Notes: generated by a model from the letters alone, not told the origin. Counted from the stretch's first letter, positions 25,090-36,619 are shown. The stretch is DNA of 64,000 nucleotides from Pseudomonas tensinigenes (GCF_014268445.2 NZ_CP077089.1:3651501-3715500), one strand, 5' to 3'. Translations and numbers: made by a program.

Positions 25090-27164
25090 GCGATGCGCAA
25101 CTGGAAATACTCGCAAGCCGCGCCGGCCTCGCCGTCGACTGGATCGACGCCAACGGCCGCCCGCAGAAAGTCGCCCCGGCGGTGCTGCGCAATGTACTGA
25201 TCGGCCTCGGCCACCCCGCCAGCACGGCGCAGGAAATCGACGCTAGCCTGCTGGAACTGCAAGCCGTGCAACAAGACCGTCACTTGCCGCCGCTGTTGAC
25301 CGCCGATGTCGGGGTCGGCGTCGATCTGGCGCGGTACTTCGCACCGGAGACGCCGTGTGAAATCCACCTTGAAGACGGCTCGCGGCTGAACCTGAAACTC
25401 GATTCCGAAGCGATATTGCCGGGGCTGATCCCGGTCGGCTATCAACAGGTACACATCAGCGATCAGTATTTCACCCTGGCCGTGGCCCCGGAGCGCTGCT
25501 TCAGCGTCGGCGATGCGGTGGACAATCCGATTCCTCGCGTCTGGGGTCTGAGTGCGCAGCTGTATTCCCTGCGCCGCCCCGGCGACGGTGGTTTCGGCGA
25601 CACCCAGGCGCTGGAAGACCTGGTGCGCGTGGCGGGTGAACGCGGCGCCGATGCGCTGGCGATCAGCCCGCTGCACGCCATGTTCAGCGCCGACACCGGG
25701 CGCTACAGCCCATATTCGCCATCCAGTCGGTTGTTCCTCAATTCTCTTTACGCAGCACCCGGGGCCATTCTCGGTGAGCGCGCCTTGCGTGATGCGATCG
25801 ACGCGGCCGGACTGGCCGAGCAGTTCGCGCAACTGGAAGACCTGACGCTGATCGACTGGCCGAGCGCCGCCGACGCCAAGCAAAAGCTCCTGCAAGCCTT
25901 GTACGAAGGTTTCATCGCCGGTGACCATCCGTTGCACCCGGACTTCGCCAGTTTCCGTCACGCCGGTGGCGAAGCACTGGAAAACCACTGCCGCTTCGAA
26001 GCGATTCAGGAAATGCGCGCCGCCCGTGGCGAAAACCTCGACTGGCGGCAATGGCCGGAGCACTGGCACGACCCACGCGGTGCAGCGCTGGAAGCCTTTG
26101 CCGAAGAGTACGCCGAACGCATCGGCTATTTCGCTTTTTGCCAATGGCTGATCCACCGCTGCCTGGAACGTGCGCAAACCGCCGCCCGCAGCGCTGGCAT
26201 GGGCATCGGCCTGATCGCCGACCTCGCCGTTGGGGCCGATGGCGCCGGCAGTCAGGCCTGGAGCTTCCAGGATGAGTTGCTCGCCTCGCTCACCGTCGGT
26301 GCGCCGCCGGACATTCTCAATCGCTCCGGTCAGGGCTGGGGCATTTCCGCGTTCTCCCCCGAAGGCCTGATCCGCAATGGTTTCCGCGCTTTCATCGACA
26401 TGCTGCGGGCCAACTTCGCCCATGCCGGCGGCTTGCGCATTGACCATGTGATGGGCCTGCAACGCTTGTGGGTGATCCCCAACGGCGCCGCCCCGGCCGA
26501 TGGCGCGTACCTGTATTACCCGGTGGACGATCTGCTGCGATTGTTGACCCTTGAATCCCATCGTCATCAGGCCATCGTCCTCGGCGAAGACCTCGGCACC
26601 GTGCCCGACGGCCTGCGCGAAAAACTCAGCGCGCGGGGGATGCTCGGCATGCGCGTGCTGTTGTTTGAACAGGACAACACTTATTTCAAACCGATACTCG
26701 ACTGGCCGGACAACGCGCTGGCGACCACCAGCACCCACGACCTGCCGACACTCAACGGCTGGTGGCATGGCCGCGACATCGACTGGAATGCGCGCTTGGG
26801 GTTTGTCGATGCCAACGGTGAAATCGAATGGCGGCACCACCGGCAACGTGAGCGCGAAGGCTTGCGCAACGCCTTGAGTCAGGACCCGCAGAATTTTCGC
26901 GAGGAGTCCCACGAGGCCGATCAAGTGGTCGATGCCGCTGTGCGTTTTCTCGGCCACACCCGCGCACCACTGGTGCTGTTACCGCTGGAGGATGCGTTGG
27001 GCATCAACGAGCAAGCGAATTTTCCGGGCACCATCGACGCCCATCCGAACTGGTCGCGGCGTTTGCCCGGCACCAGTGAAGCACTGCTCGATGACGCCGA
27101 CGCCGCGCGACGTCTGGAACTGCTCGCCTGTGCGCGTCTTCAGGCTGCCGAGCGTGACCAATGA
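25086..27164 (+). CDS. malQ: 4-alpha-glucanotransferase (amylomaltase)
   Basis: The product is 692 aa of GH77. I started it at the ATG at 25086 (GGAG upstream, ATGA overlap with treZ) rather than at longer in-frame openings. It disproportionates maltodextrins. An N-terminal domain of about 140 residues precedes PRVWGLSAQLYSLRRPGDGGFGD, SPYSPSSRLFLNSLY, the nucleophile region GGLRIDHVMGL (D453), acid/base ILGEDLGTVPDGLRE and STHDLPTLNGWW. Its place between treZ and treY suggests that it rebuilds long dextrins from the short ones TreY/TreZ leave. The stop overlaps treY by ATGA. Confidence 0.95.
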   Translation: MSDAQLEILASRAGLAVDWIDANGRPQKVAPAVLRNVLIGLGHPASTAQEIDASLLELQAVQQDRHLPPLLTADVGVGVDLARYFAPETPCEIHLEDGSRLNLKLDSEAILPGLIPVGYQQVHISDQYFTLAVAPERCFSVGDAVDNPIPRVWGLSAQLYSLRRPGDGGFGDTQALEDLVRVAGERGADALAISPLHAMFSADTGRYSPYSPSSRLFLNSLYAAPGAILGERALRDAIDAAGLAEQFAQLEDLTLIDWPSAADAKQKLLQALYEGFIAGDHPLHPDFASFRHAGGEALENHCRFEAIQEMRAARGENLDWRQWPEHWHDPRGAALEAFAEEYAERIGYFAFCQWLIHRCLERAQTAARSAGMGIGLIADLAVGADGAGSQAWSFQDELLASLTVGAPPDILNRSGQGWGISAFSPEGLIRNGFRAFIDMLRANFAHAGGLRIDHVMGLQRLWVIPNGAAPADGAYLYYPVDDLLRLLTLESHRHQAIVLGEDLGTVPDGLREKLSARGMLGMRVLLFEQDNTYFKPILDWPDNALATTSTHDLPTLNGWWHGRDIDWNARLGFVDANGEIEWRHHRQREREGLRNALSQDPQNFREESHEADQVVDAAVRFLGHTRAPLVLLPLEDALGINEQANFPGTIDAHPNWSRRLPGTSEALLDDADAARRLELLACARLQAAERDQ

Positions 27165-29929
27165 ATCAAACGCTCATTCAGCCCCTGCGCGCGACCTTGC
27201 GCCTGCAATTTCATAAAGGTTTCACTCTGGAACAAGCGGTGCCGCTGGTGCCGTACTTTGCCAGTCTTGGTATCAGCCACATTTATGCCTCGCCGCTACT
27301 CGCGGCGCGGGCCGGCTCGATGCACGGCTACGACGTGGTCGACCCAACGCAAGTCAATCCCGAACTCGGTGGCGAAGCGGCGCTGCGGCGCCTGGTCAGC
27401 ACCCTGCGCGAACACAACATGGGGCTGATCCTCGACATCGTTTCCAATCACATGGCCGTCGGTGGCAACGATAACCCGTGGTGGCTCGACCTGCTGGAAT
27501 GGGGCCGACTCAGCCCTTACGGCGAGTTCTTCGACATTCAGTGGCATTCGCCGGACCCGTTGATGGAGGGCCAGTTGCTGCTGCCGTTTCTCGGCAGCGA
27601 TTACGGCGTGGCCTTGCAGGAAGGCACGCTGAAATTGCAGTTCAACGCGCAGACCGGCAGCTTTTACGTCGAGCACTACGATCATCATTTCCCGATCTGC
27701 CCGAGTGACTACGGTGAGATCCTCAAACACCAAGAGACGCTGAAATCCCTCGCTGACCGGTTCAGCACGCTCAGTTATCAGACCGATGCACATTCGCTGG
27801 CGATGCCACTGAAGGAAGAGCTGCGCGAACTGGCGAGCGATCCGCAGACGCTTGAATCGATTCACAGCAACCTTGAGCATTTCGACTCAACGACCGAAGC
27901 AGGCTTCCAGGCGCTGCATCAGTTGCTGGAGCGGCAAAGCTATCGCCTCGCCAGTTGGCGCACGGCGGCGGATGACATCAACTGGCGGCGCTTTTTCGAT
28001 ATCAACGAACTCGGCGGCCTGCGTGTCGAGCGCCCGGCAGTGTTCGAAGCCACCCACGGCAAAATCTTCCAGTTGATCGCCGAAGGCTTGGTCGACGGTT
28101 TGCGCATCGACCACATCGATGGCCTCGCCGACCCGCGCGGCTACTGCCGCAAACTGCGCCGCCGGGTCGATCTGCTGGCACCGGGCAGGCACTTGCCGAT
28201 CTACGTCGAGAAGATCCTCGGCGCCGGTGAAACCCCGCGCCGCGACTGGACGGTGGATGGCACCACCGGTTACGAGTTCATGAATCAACTATCGCTGCTG
28301 CAACACGACCCGGACGGCGAATACGTCCTCGGTGATCTGTGGCAACGGCGCACCGAACGCCCGGCTGCTTTCATCGAAGAAGCGCAACTGGCGCGTCAGC
28401 AGATCCTCAACGGTTCACTGGCCAGCGATTGCGAAAGCGTCGCCCAGGCCCTGCTGCAAGTCGCCCGCGATGACCTGATGACCCGCGACCTGACACTCGG
28501 CGCGATTCGCCGGGTGTTGCAGGCGTTGATCGTGCATTTCCCGGTGTACCGCACTTACATCAGCGCCATGGGCCGCTCGGCGCAGGACGAAGCATTTTTC
28601 CAGCAGGCCATGGATGGTGCCCGGCAGACTCTGAGCGAAGCCGACTGGCCGGTGCTCGACTGCGTGGCCGGTTGGCTGGGCGGGACCCCATGGCGGCAAA
28701 AACTGCGCGGGCGCTCACGCAAGATTCTCAAGCATGCCTGCGTACGCTTTCAGCAACTGACTTCACCGGCAGCGGCCAAAGCCGTGGAAGACACCGCGCT
28801 GTATCGCTCGGCGGTGCTGCTGTCACGCAATGACGTCGGTTACAACACCGAACAGTTCAGTGCCCCGCTCAGCGACTTTCATGCCGTCAATCAGCAACGG
28901 CTGGACGCGTTCCCCGACAACTTGCTGGCCACCGCCACCCACGATCACAAACGCGGCGAAGACACCCGCGCGCGTCTGGCCGTGCTCAGCGAGCGCAGCC
29001 ACTGGTACGCCGAGCAGATCGAATTGTGGCGCGCCCTCGCCCGCCCGGTGCGGGTTGACGAGCAAATGCCGTCAAGCGGCGATGAACTGATCCTCTATCA
29101 AGCGTTGCTCGGCAGTTGGCCGCTGCAACTGCGCGACGACGATCAGGCCGGGTTCGCCGACTACGCCAAACGCATCTGGCAATGGCAGCAGAAAGCCCTG
29201 CGCGAAGCCAAGCTGCAAAGCAGTTGGAGCGCGCCGAACGAAGCCTATGAAAACGCCGCACAGGCATTCACGGAAAAACTCCTCACCGGAGAGGAAGGCG
29301 AACTGCTGCGTGCCGCGCTGAGCAAGACGGTCAACAGCATCGCCGCCGCCGGCGCGCTCAATGGTTTGGCGCAAACCTTGCTGCGCATGACCGTGCCGGG
29401 GGTGCCGGATCTGTATCAGGGCAATGAGTTCTGGGACTTCAGCCTGGTCGATCCGGACAACCGCCGGCCGGTGGATTACGCCGCTCGTGAACACGCCTTG
29501 CAGGAGCCATTGCCACCTGGGGAACTGTTGGCGAATTGGCGTGACGGGCGCATCAAGCAAGCCTTGATCGCCGAAGTGCTGAACCTGCGTGTCGAGCATG
29601 CCGAGCTGTTCCGCCGGGGCAGCTACCAGGCCCTGGAGGTACTGGGTAGTCAGGCGCACAACGTGCTCGCGTTTGCCCGCGAGCACGAGGGCAAGCAGGC
29701 CATCGTGATCGTGCCGGTCCGTTGCGCAACCCTGCTGGAAAACGGTGCTGTACCTCAGGTCGATGCGCTGCGCTGGGGCGATACGCGGGTGGTTTTACCG
29801 TTCGCCGCCTCTGCGACAAACCTGAAGGGACTTTTTTCAAGCAGCGCAGTCACAAAAAACAGGGAGCTGAATATCAGCGACGCGCTGGGGGATGTCCCGG
29901 TCAATCTCTTTATCCAACACTTAACGTAA
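27161..29929 (+). CDS. treY: Malto-oligosyltrehalose synthase
   Basis: The product is 922 aa of GH13. It isomerises the reducing-end alpha-1,4 bond of maltodextrins to the alpha,alpha-1,1 bond of trehalose. Diagnostic blocks: LRLQFHKGFTLEQA, YFASLGISHIYASPLLAARAGSMHGYDVVDP, LDIVSNHMAV, FFDINELGGLRVE, GLRIDHIDGL with nucleophile D317, IYVEKILGAGE (acid/base Glu), TATHDHKRGEDTRARL, and PGVPDLYQGNEFWD. Its start overlaps malQ. It works with TreZ to turn glycogen-derived dextrin into trehalose, the osmoprotectant. Confidence 0.95.
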   Translation: MNQTLIQPLRATLRLQFHKGFTLEQAVPLVPYFASLGISHIYASPLLAARAGSMHGYDVVDPTQVNPELGGEAALRRLVSTLREHNMGLILDIVSNHMAVGGNDNPWWLDLLEWGRLSPYGEFFDIQWHSPDPLMEGQLLLPFLGSDYGVALQEGTLKLQFNAQTGSFYVEHYDHHFPICPSDYGEILKHQETLKSLADRFSTLSYQTDAHSLAMPLKEELRELASDPQTLESIHSNLEHFDSTTEAGFQALHQLLERQSYRLASWRTAADDINWRRFFDINELGGLRVERPAVFEATHGKIFQLIAEGLVDGLRIDHIDGLADPRGYCRKLRRRVDLLAPGRHLPIYVEKILGAGETPRRDWTVDGTTGYEFMNQLSLLQHDPDGEYVLGDLWQRRTERPAAFIEEAQLARQQILNGSLASDCESVAQALLQVARDDLMTRDLTLGAIRRVLQALIVHFPVYRTYISAMGRSAQDEAFFQQAMDGARQTLSEADWPVLDCVAGWLGGTPWRQKLRGRSRKILKHACVRFQQLTSPAAAKAVEDTALYRSAVLLSRNDVGYNTEQFSAPLSDFHAVNQQRLDAFPDNLLATATHDHKRGEDTRARLAVLSERSHWYAEQIELWRALARPVRVDEQMPSSGDELILYQALLGSWPLQLRDDDQAGFADYAKRIWQWQQKALREAKLQSSWSAPNEAYENAAQAFTEKLLTGEEGELLRAALSKTVNSIAAAGALNGLAQTLLRMTVPGVPDLYQGNEFWDFSLVDPDNRRPVDYAAREHALQEPLPPGELLANWRDGRIKQALIAEVLNLRVEHAELFRRGSYQALEVLGSQAHNVLAFAREHEGKQAIVIVPVRCATLLENGAVPQVDALRWGDTRVVLPFAASATNLKGLFSSSAVTKNRELNISDALGDVPVNLFIQHLT

Positions 29930-29956
29930 GCATGAGTTCAGTTCAGGAGCATTGCG

Positions 29957-30271
29957 ATGAGTACCGACGATAAACGCATCCGCGAATTCGCCTATCAAAT
30001 CTGGGAATCGGAAGGCCAACCTGATGGTCAGGAGGCGCGCCATTGGGAGATGGCGCGCAAGCTCGCTGAAGCCGAAGCGCTGGCACCGAAGAAACCACCA
30101 AAAGCCGCTGGTAGCAAAGCCGCGGGCAAAACCGCCGAGCCCAAAGCTCCGGTCGCCAAACCGAAACCTGCGGCCAAGGCCAAACCGGCCAGCGCTGCAA
30201 AAGTGATTCCCCCGGGCGAAAAACCCGCTGAGAAAAAGCCTCGAGCGCCGAAGAAGCCTTCGGCGATCTGA
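29957..30271 (+). CDS. DUF2934 protein with Lys/Ala/Pro-rich tail
   Basis: The product is 104 aa with AGGAG before the ATG. The first 40 residues (RIREFAYQIWESEGQPDGQEARHWEMARKL) are the DUF2934 motif, a short helical segment often found in stress- and glycogen-linked genes. The rest is a histone-H1-like low-complexity tail of K/A/P repeats, strongly basic, which may bind nucleic acid or polyanion. It lies 27 bases after treY and is probably co-transcribed. Function unknown. Confidence 0.85.
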   Translation: MSTDDKRIREFAYQIWESEGQPDGQEARHWEMARKLAEAEALAPKKPPKAAGSKAAGKTAEPKAPVAKPKPAAKAKPASAAKVIPPGEKPAEKKPRAPKKPSAI

Positions 30272-30363
30272 CGCTCTAACCGGATTATTGAACTGAATGA
30301 ACGTGTGGCGGGTTCGCTCGCCACCGAGGGCGCGTTCGTCCTCAAGAAACACACAAAACCCCT

Positions 30364-30451
30364 GTGGGAGCGAGCCTGCTCGCGAAAGCGCTGGGTCAGC
30401 TAACAGAGATGTCGGATGTGCCGACGCTTTCGCGAGCAGGCTCGCTCCCAC
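30364..30451. repeat. Paired REP element (arms facing in, 42-base spacer)
   Basis: REP copies at 30364-30386 and inverted at 30429-30451, in the gap between the DUF2934 gene and glgX. Confidence 0.9.
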
Positions 30452-30499
30452 AGAGGAAACAGTGTCAACCGAACCATCCCGATTTTTGCAGGAGCAATC

Positions 30500-32659
<2,160 letters not shown>

Positions 32660-32660
32660 T

Positions 32661-33659
32661 ATGGATCTGCACAGTTATCTCGCCCGACGCCCAGCGGACT
32701 ATCCGCACACCGTAGCCCTCGGCAATTGCTTGCGGGCGCTGGTCGAAGCCGGGCTGGATCGGTTGCCGTTACCGGGCAGCGGCCACACGCTGGAACGCTT
32801 TCAGCGGCTGGCCGAGGTCGGCGGGCATGATCTGGGTTTGTGCAAATTGTTCGAAGGTCATACCGACGCACTGGCGATCATCGAGCAATTGGGCGGTTCA
32901 CCGACACCGGGCAGTACGTGGGGAATGTGGGCGGCGGAACCGCCGCAGGCACGGGTCAAAGTCAGTCCGGCCGGGCACATGGTCGCACTGCATGGACGTA
33001 AAGCGTGGTGTTCCGGTGCCGCCGTGCTCAGCCATGCCTTGCTCACCGCGTGGGATGGCGACGATCAGCAACAACTGGTCGCCGTCGCCCTTGATCAACC
33101 GGGTGTAACCGTCACCGAACAGGGCTGGCAAGCGGTGGGCATGGCCGCCACCGGCAGCGTTGAAGTGTTGTTTGACGGTGCCGAAGCGCAGGCCATCGGC
33201 AACCCCGGCGACTATCTGCAACGCCCGGGTTTCTGGCAAGGCGGGATCGGTATTGCTGCGTGCTGGTACGGCGCCGCGCGGCAAATCGCCGAAGCGTTGC
33301 GCAGCCAGTGTGGCCAACGCCCGGAACCCCACGCCCTCGCCCATCTCGGCGCGGTCGACAGTGCCTTGCAAGCGGCGGCGGATGTGTTGCGTTTCAGCGC
33401 GCTGCACATCGATGCACACCCCGAGGACCACGCCGAACTGCTCGCTCGTCGTGCCCGCGCGGTGGTCGAACAATCTGCCGAACAGGTGATGCGTGAGGTC
33501 GGTCGCGCCCTCGGCGCCGGGCCGTTTTGCAAGGATCGGCAGTTTGCCCGGCTCAGCGCCGATCTGCCGGTGTTCTTGCGCCAAAGCCATGCCGAACGGG
33601 ATCTGGCCGCCCTCGGGCAATTGGTCGCCGGGCAATCCAGTGAGGTATGGACGCTATGA
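32661..33659 (+). CDS. Acyl-CoA dehydrogenase-like protein (short)
   Basis: The product is 332 aa from the ATG at 32661 (an ATG at 32646 is possible). It is shorter than typical acyl-CoA dehydrogenases (about 380). Recognisable parts: STWGMWAAEPPQARVKVSPAGHMVALHGRKAWCSGAAVLSHALLTA (the central beta-domain with its substrate loop), and helical C-terminal RQIAEALRSQCG, LGAVDSALQAAADVLRFSA, REVGRALGAGPFCKDRQFARLSADLPVFLRQSHAERDL. I could not identify the catalytic Glu, so activity is uncertain. It heads a coupled cassette with a PIG-L deacetylase, a methyltransferase and a glycosyltransferase, which suggests modification of a lipid-linked or glycoside product. Confidence 0.78.
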   Translation: MDLHSYLARRPADYPHTVALGNCLRALVEAGLDRLPLPGSGHTLERFQRLAEVGGHDLGLCKLFEGHTDALAIIEQLGGSPTPGSTWGMWAAEPPQARVKVSPAGHMVALHGRKAWCSGAAVLSHALLTAWDGDDQQQLVAVALDQPGVTVTEQGWQAVGMAATGSVEVLFDGAEAQAIGNPGDYLQRPGFWQGGIGIAACWYGAARQIAEALRSQCGQRPEPHALAHLGAVDSALQAAADVLRFSALHIDAHPEDHAELLARRARAVVEQSAEQVMREVGRALGAGPFCKDRQFARLSADLPVFLRQSHAERDLAALGQLVAGQSSEVWTL

Positions 33660-34414
33660 AAACCAATCCGATTGTCGGCCAGGGCACCAGCCTGCATCAG
33701 TGGCAGGCTTCGCGGCATCTGGCGGAGCTGGACAGCATCGACATCCTCAGTCTGGTGCCACCGGGCGCACGGGCGGTAATTGTCGCACCGCACCCGGACG
33801 ACGAAGTGCTCGGTTGTGGCGGCCTGCTGCAATTGCTCGCCGCTGCCGGCCGGCCTGTGCAATTGATTTCGGTCACCGACGGCAGCGCCAGTCACCCCGG
33901 TTCCAGTCGTTGGCCGGTGGAGCGACTGAGCGTGGTGCGCCCACAGGAATCTGCTGAAGCGCTGCGCCGACTTGGTTTGCCGATGCATCGGGTGAAGTGG
34001 CTGCGCGGCGGTTTTACCGACACTCAGGTCGCGGCGCAGGAAGCCGAGCTGGTCGATTTCATCGCGCGTCATTTGCGTGCCGATGACGTGCTGTTCGCAA
34101 CTTGGAGTGAGGACGGTCATTGCGACCACGAAGCGGTCGGCCGCGCCAGTGCCGAAGCTGCGCGCCGTGTCGGGGCGACCTGCCATGAGCTGCCGGTGTG
34201 GACGTGGCACTGGGCGACCCCGGAAGACGCTTTTGTGCCGTGGCAACGGGCGCGCAAGATTCTCCTGACGCCGGCGCAAGTCGCGCGCAAGCGCCATGCG
34301 GTGCACGCCTTCGCCAGTCAACTGGAGGGCGATCCGGACGCCGGACTCGGTCCGGTGCTCGCGCCCTATGTGCTCGATCGCCTGCTGCAACCTTTCGAAG
34401 TGGTGTTTCTATGA
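33656..34414 (+). CDS. PIG-L/LmbE family deacetylase (intact active site)
   Basis: The product is 252 aa from the ATG at 33656, which overlaps the previous stop (ATGA). Members are zinc enzymes that remove N-acetyl groups from amino sugars. Motif A-P-H46-P-D48-D49-E50 supplies zinc ligands H46 and D49 and the general base D48 (by analogy with MshB H13/D15/D16), and H155-C-D-H158-E-A-V-G supplies the second catalytic His and the third zinc ligand. LISVTDGSASHPGS is the other family block. It is the same length as the paralogue 1.4 kb downstream and aligns with it without gaps. It is translationally coupled to the methyltransferase. Confidence 0.9.
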   Translation: MKTNPIVGQGTSLHQWQASRHLAELDSIDILSLVPPGARAVIVAPHPDDEVLGCGGLLQLLAAAGRPVQLISVTDGSASHPGSSRWPVERLSVVRPQESAEALRRLGLPMHRVKWLRGGFTDTQVAAQEAELVDFIARHLRADDVLFATWSEDGHCDHEAVGRASAEAARRVGATCHELPVWTWHWATPEDAFVPWQRARKILLTPAQVARKRHAVHAFASQLEGDPDAGLGPVLAPYVLDRLLQPFEVVFL

Positions 34415-35010
34415 GTGTCGAGGATCGCTATTTCGATGGCCTGTTTGCTGGCAACGATGACCCTTGGGCCTTCCGCGAGCGCTGGTACGAGCAGCGCAAA
34501 CGCGCGATCACCCTCGCCGCCCTGCCGCGTCCGCACTATCGGGCAATCTTTGAACCGGGCTGCGCCAACGGCGAGTTGAGCGCCGAACTCGCCGCACGTT
34601 GTGATCGCTTGCTGTGCTGTGACACGGCCAGTGCGGCGGTGACTTTGGCGCGCACACGGTTGAGCCTGTTCGATCACGCCGAGGTGCGGCAAAACCGTCT
34701 TCCCGGCGACTGGCCGGAGGAAAAATTCGACCTGATCGTATTTAGCGAGATCGGCTACTACCTCGATGGCGAAGATCTGACAGACGTGATCCGCCGAGCC
34801 AGTGAATGCCTGACTGCCGACGGCCAGTTCCTCGCCTGCCACTGGCGTCCGCCCATCGACGGCTGCCCGCTGAATGCACGGCAGGTGCACGACCTGATCC
34901 ACGAAAAACTGCATCTGCCGCGAGTGGTTTTGCATCAGGAAGCGGACTTCATTCTTGAAGTGTGGAGCCGCGAACCGCGCTCGGTGGCGGCATTGGAGGG
35001 CTTGCGATGA
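34411..35010 (+). CDS. SAM-dependent methyltransferase (NodS-like)
   Basis: The product is 199 aa. The ATG at 34411 overlaps the deacetylase stop (ATGA). It begins YFDGLFAGNDDPWAFRERWYEQRKRAITLAAL, typical of NodS-type N-methyltransferases, and has motif I IFEPGCANGELSAELA, motif II LLCCDTAS and the motif IV region FDLIVFSEIGYYLDGEDL. NodS methylates the free amine of a deacetylated chitooligosaccharide, which fits its place directly after a PIG-L deacetylase; that reaction order is my inference. It overlaps the glycosyltransferase start. Confidence 0.88.
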   Translation: MSVEDRYFDGLFAGNDDPWAFRERWYEQRKRAITLAALPRPHYRAIFEPGCANGELSAELAARCDRLLCCDTASAAVTLARTRLSLFDHAEVRQNRLPGDWPEEKFDLIVFSEIGYYLDGEDLTDVIRRASECLTADGQFLACHWRPPIDGCPLNARQVHDLIHEKLHLPRVVLHQEADFILEVWSREPRSVAALEGLR

Positions 35011-35693
35011 TCGGCATTCTGATCCCGGCGCACAACGAGGAAGATCTGCTCGACGACTGCCTGAACGCGGCCATGCGCGCCAGCCGCCACGGTTTGTTGG
35101 CTGGCGAAAAGGTTGAAGTGTTGGTGGTGCTCGACAGCTGCACCGACCGCTCGGCGCAGATTGTCAGCCGCTATCCGGTACTGAGCCTGCACATCGATGC
35201 ACGCAATGTCGGCCAGGCCCGGGCGGCCGGCGCACAGCTGTTGCTGGAACGCGGGGCACGCTGGATCTCCTGTTCGGACGCCGACAGTCGCGTCGCCGAC
35301 GACTGGCTGGTGGCACAGCTGGGGTTGGGTGCCGACGCGGTATGCGGTACCGTCACCGTCGAACGCTGGCATGAGTCGTTCGATGCAGCGGCGCAAATCC
35401 GCTACCACCGGCATTACCGTGCCTGCGATGGCCATCGGCATATCCACGGCGCCAATCTGGGCATCAGTGCCGACGCCTATCGCTGGGCTGGTGGCTTCAA
35501 ACCGCTGGCGTGCGACGAAGATGTGCAATTGGTGCGGGAGCTGGAACTCGACGGCGCCAACATCGCCTGGAGTCATCGCCCGCAAGTGCTCACCAGCGCT
35601 CGCTTCGACAGCCGTGCGCGCGGTGGCTTTGGTGACTATCTGCGAAATCTGGCACAGATAGAGCAAAAAAAAGCGGATCAGATTGATCTGTGA
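35007..35693 (+). CDS. GT2-family glycosyltransferase
   Basis: The product is 228 aa from the ATG at 35007, overlapping the methyltransferase stop. GT-A fold features: MIGILIPAHNEEDLLDDCLNA, VLVVLDSCTDRSAQI, NVGQARAAGAQLLL, metal-binding D-x-D in SCSDADSRV, and the acceptor-side block GANLGISADAYRWAGGFKPLACDEDVQLV. No membrane segment, so a cytoplasmic enzyme. It closes a four-gene cassette whose stop/start overlaps point to one product. Donor and acceptor are unknown. Confidence 0.88.
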   Translation: MIGILIPAHNEEDLLDDCLNAAMRASRHGLLAGEKVEVLVVLDSCTDRSAQIVSRYPVLSLHIDARNVGQARAAGAQLLLERGARWISCSDADSRVADDWLVAQLGLGADAVCGTVTVERWHESFDAAAQIRYHRHYRACDGHRHIHGANLGISADAYRWAGGFKPLACDEDVQLVRELELDGANIAWSHRPQVLTSARFDSRARGGFGDYLRNLAQIEQKKADQIDL

Positions 35694-35849
35694 CGCGACG
35701 AATTTAGCTTCATGAGCAATACTCTGCTGCGCGGCAATCCAGGGTTTGGAGCGTCGCTGGGCAATCAACCAGCCTTCACGGGTCGGTAGCGTCGGGCAAT
35801 CACTGTCACGCGCACGACTGAGGGCGAGTCAACACAAGGACGTCATATC

Positions 35850-36608
35850 ATGAAACCGTTAACCCTCAGTGACAGCAGTTCGCCGGCGCAAATCTGGAAC
35901 AGCGCCGCGCAACTGGACAACATTCCCGTCATTAATACCCGCAGTCTGGTGCCCGACGGTGCCCGCGCCGTGGTCATCGCGCCGCATCCGGGTGATGAAG
36001 TGGTCACCTGCGGCGGCCTGCTGCAATTACTCTCCAGCCTCGGTCATCCGCTGCAATTGCTCTCCATCACCGATGGCAGCGCCAGCCATCCGGGTTCGCG
36101 GCAATGGTCGGAAAAACGCCTGAGCGTGTTCCGCCCCCAGGAAAGCGTCGAAGCCTTGCGCCGCCTCGGTCTGCCGATGCACAGCCTGAAATGGGTGCGT
36201 GGCGGCTTCACCGACAACGCTCTGTGCGACCAGCAAGCGCAAGTGACCGAATTCATCAGCCGCTACCTGCGCCCCGGCGACGTGGTGTTCAGCACCTGGC
36301 GCGGCGATGGCAACGACGATCATGAAGCGGTGGGCCGGGCCAGTGCGCAAGCGGCGGAACAGGCCGGCGCGACCTTCCACGATGTACCGGTGTGGGCCTG
36401 GCACTGGCCCGAGCGCGACCAGCAACTGATCCCTTGGGAACGCGCGCGCAAACTGCGCCTCGACACCTGGACCGTGGCGCGCAAAAGCCACGCGACCCAC
36501 GCCTATGCCAGCCAGCTCAACGGTGAACCGGCGATCGGCATTGCGCCGATGCTGCCGCCGGTGATCCTGGAGCGGATGCGCCTGCCCTACGAAATCGTGT
36601 TTGTCTGA
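35850..36608 (+). CDS. PIG-L/LmbE paralogue with degraded catalytic residues
   Basis: The product is 252 aa, gap-free with the deacetylase at 33656-34414, sharing long identical blocks (GGLLQLL, TDGSASHPGS, RPQES-EALRRLGLPMH, DHEAVGRASA). The zinc ligands H46, D49 and H158 are kept, but the general-base Asp48 is Gly (A-P-H-P-G-D-E) and His155 is Asn (G-N-D-D-H). Both changes are seen directly in the codons. By analogy with MshB this should abolish or greatly change deacetylation, so it may be a pseudo-enzyme, a binding protein or have a new chemistry. It is a separate transcription unit 156 bases after the GT2 gene, followed by a REP pair. Confidence 0.88.
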   Translation: MKPLTLSDSSSPAQIWNSAAQLDNIPVINTRSLVPDGARAVVIAPHPGDEVVTCGGLLQLLSSLGHPLQLLSITDGSASHPGSRQWSEKRLSVFRPQESVEALRRLGLPMHSLKWVRGGFTDNALCDQQAQVTEFISRYLRPGDVVFSTWRGDGNDDHEAVGRASAQAAEQAGATFHDVPVWAWHWPERDQQLIPWERARKLRLDTWTVARKSHATHAYASQLNGEPAIGIAPMLPPVILERMRLPYEIVFV

Positions 36609-36619
36609 CGCCGTTCAGG

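Noticed and set aside
24975..26957. A 660-codon open frame on the minus strand
   Set aside because: Antisense to malQ; composition rich in Gln, Arg, Val and His as expected for shadow frames.
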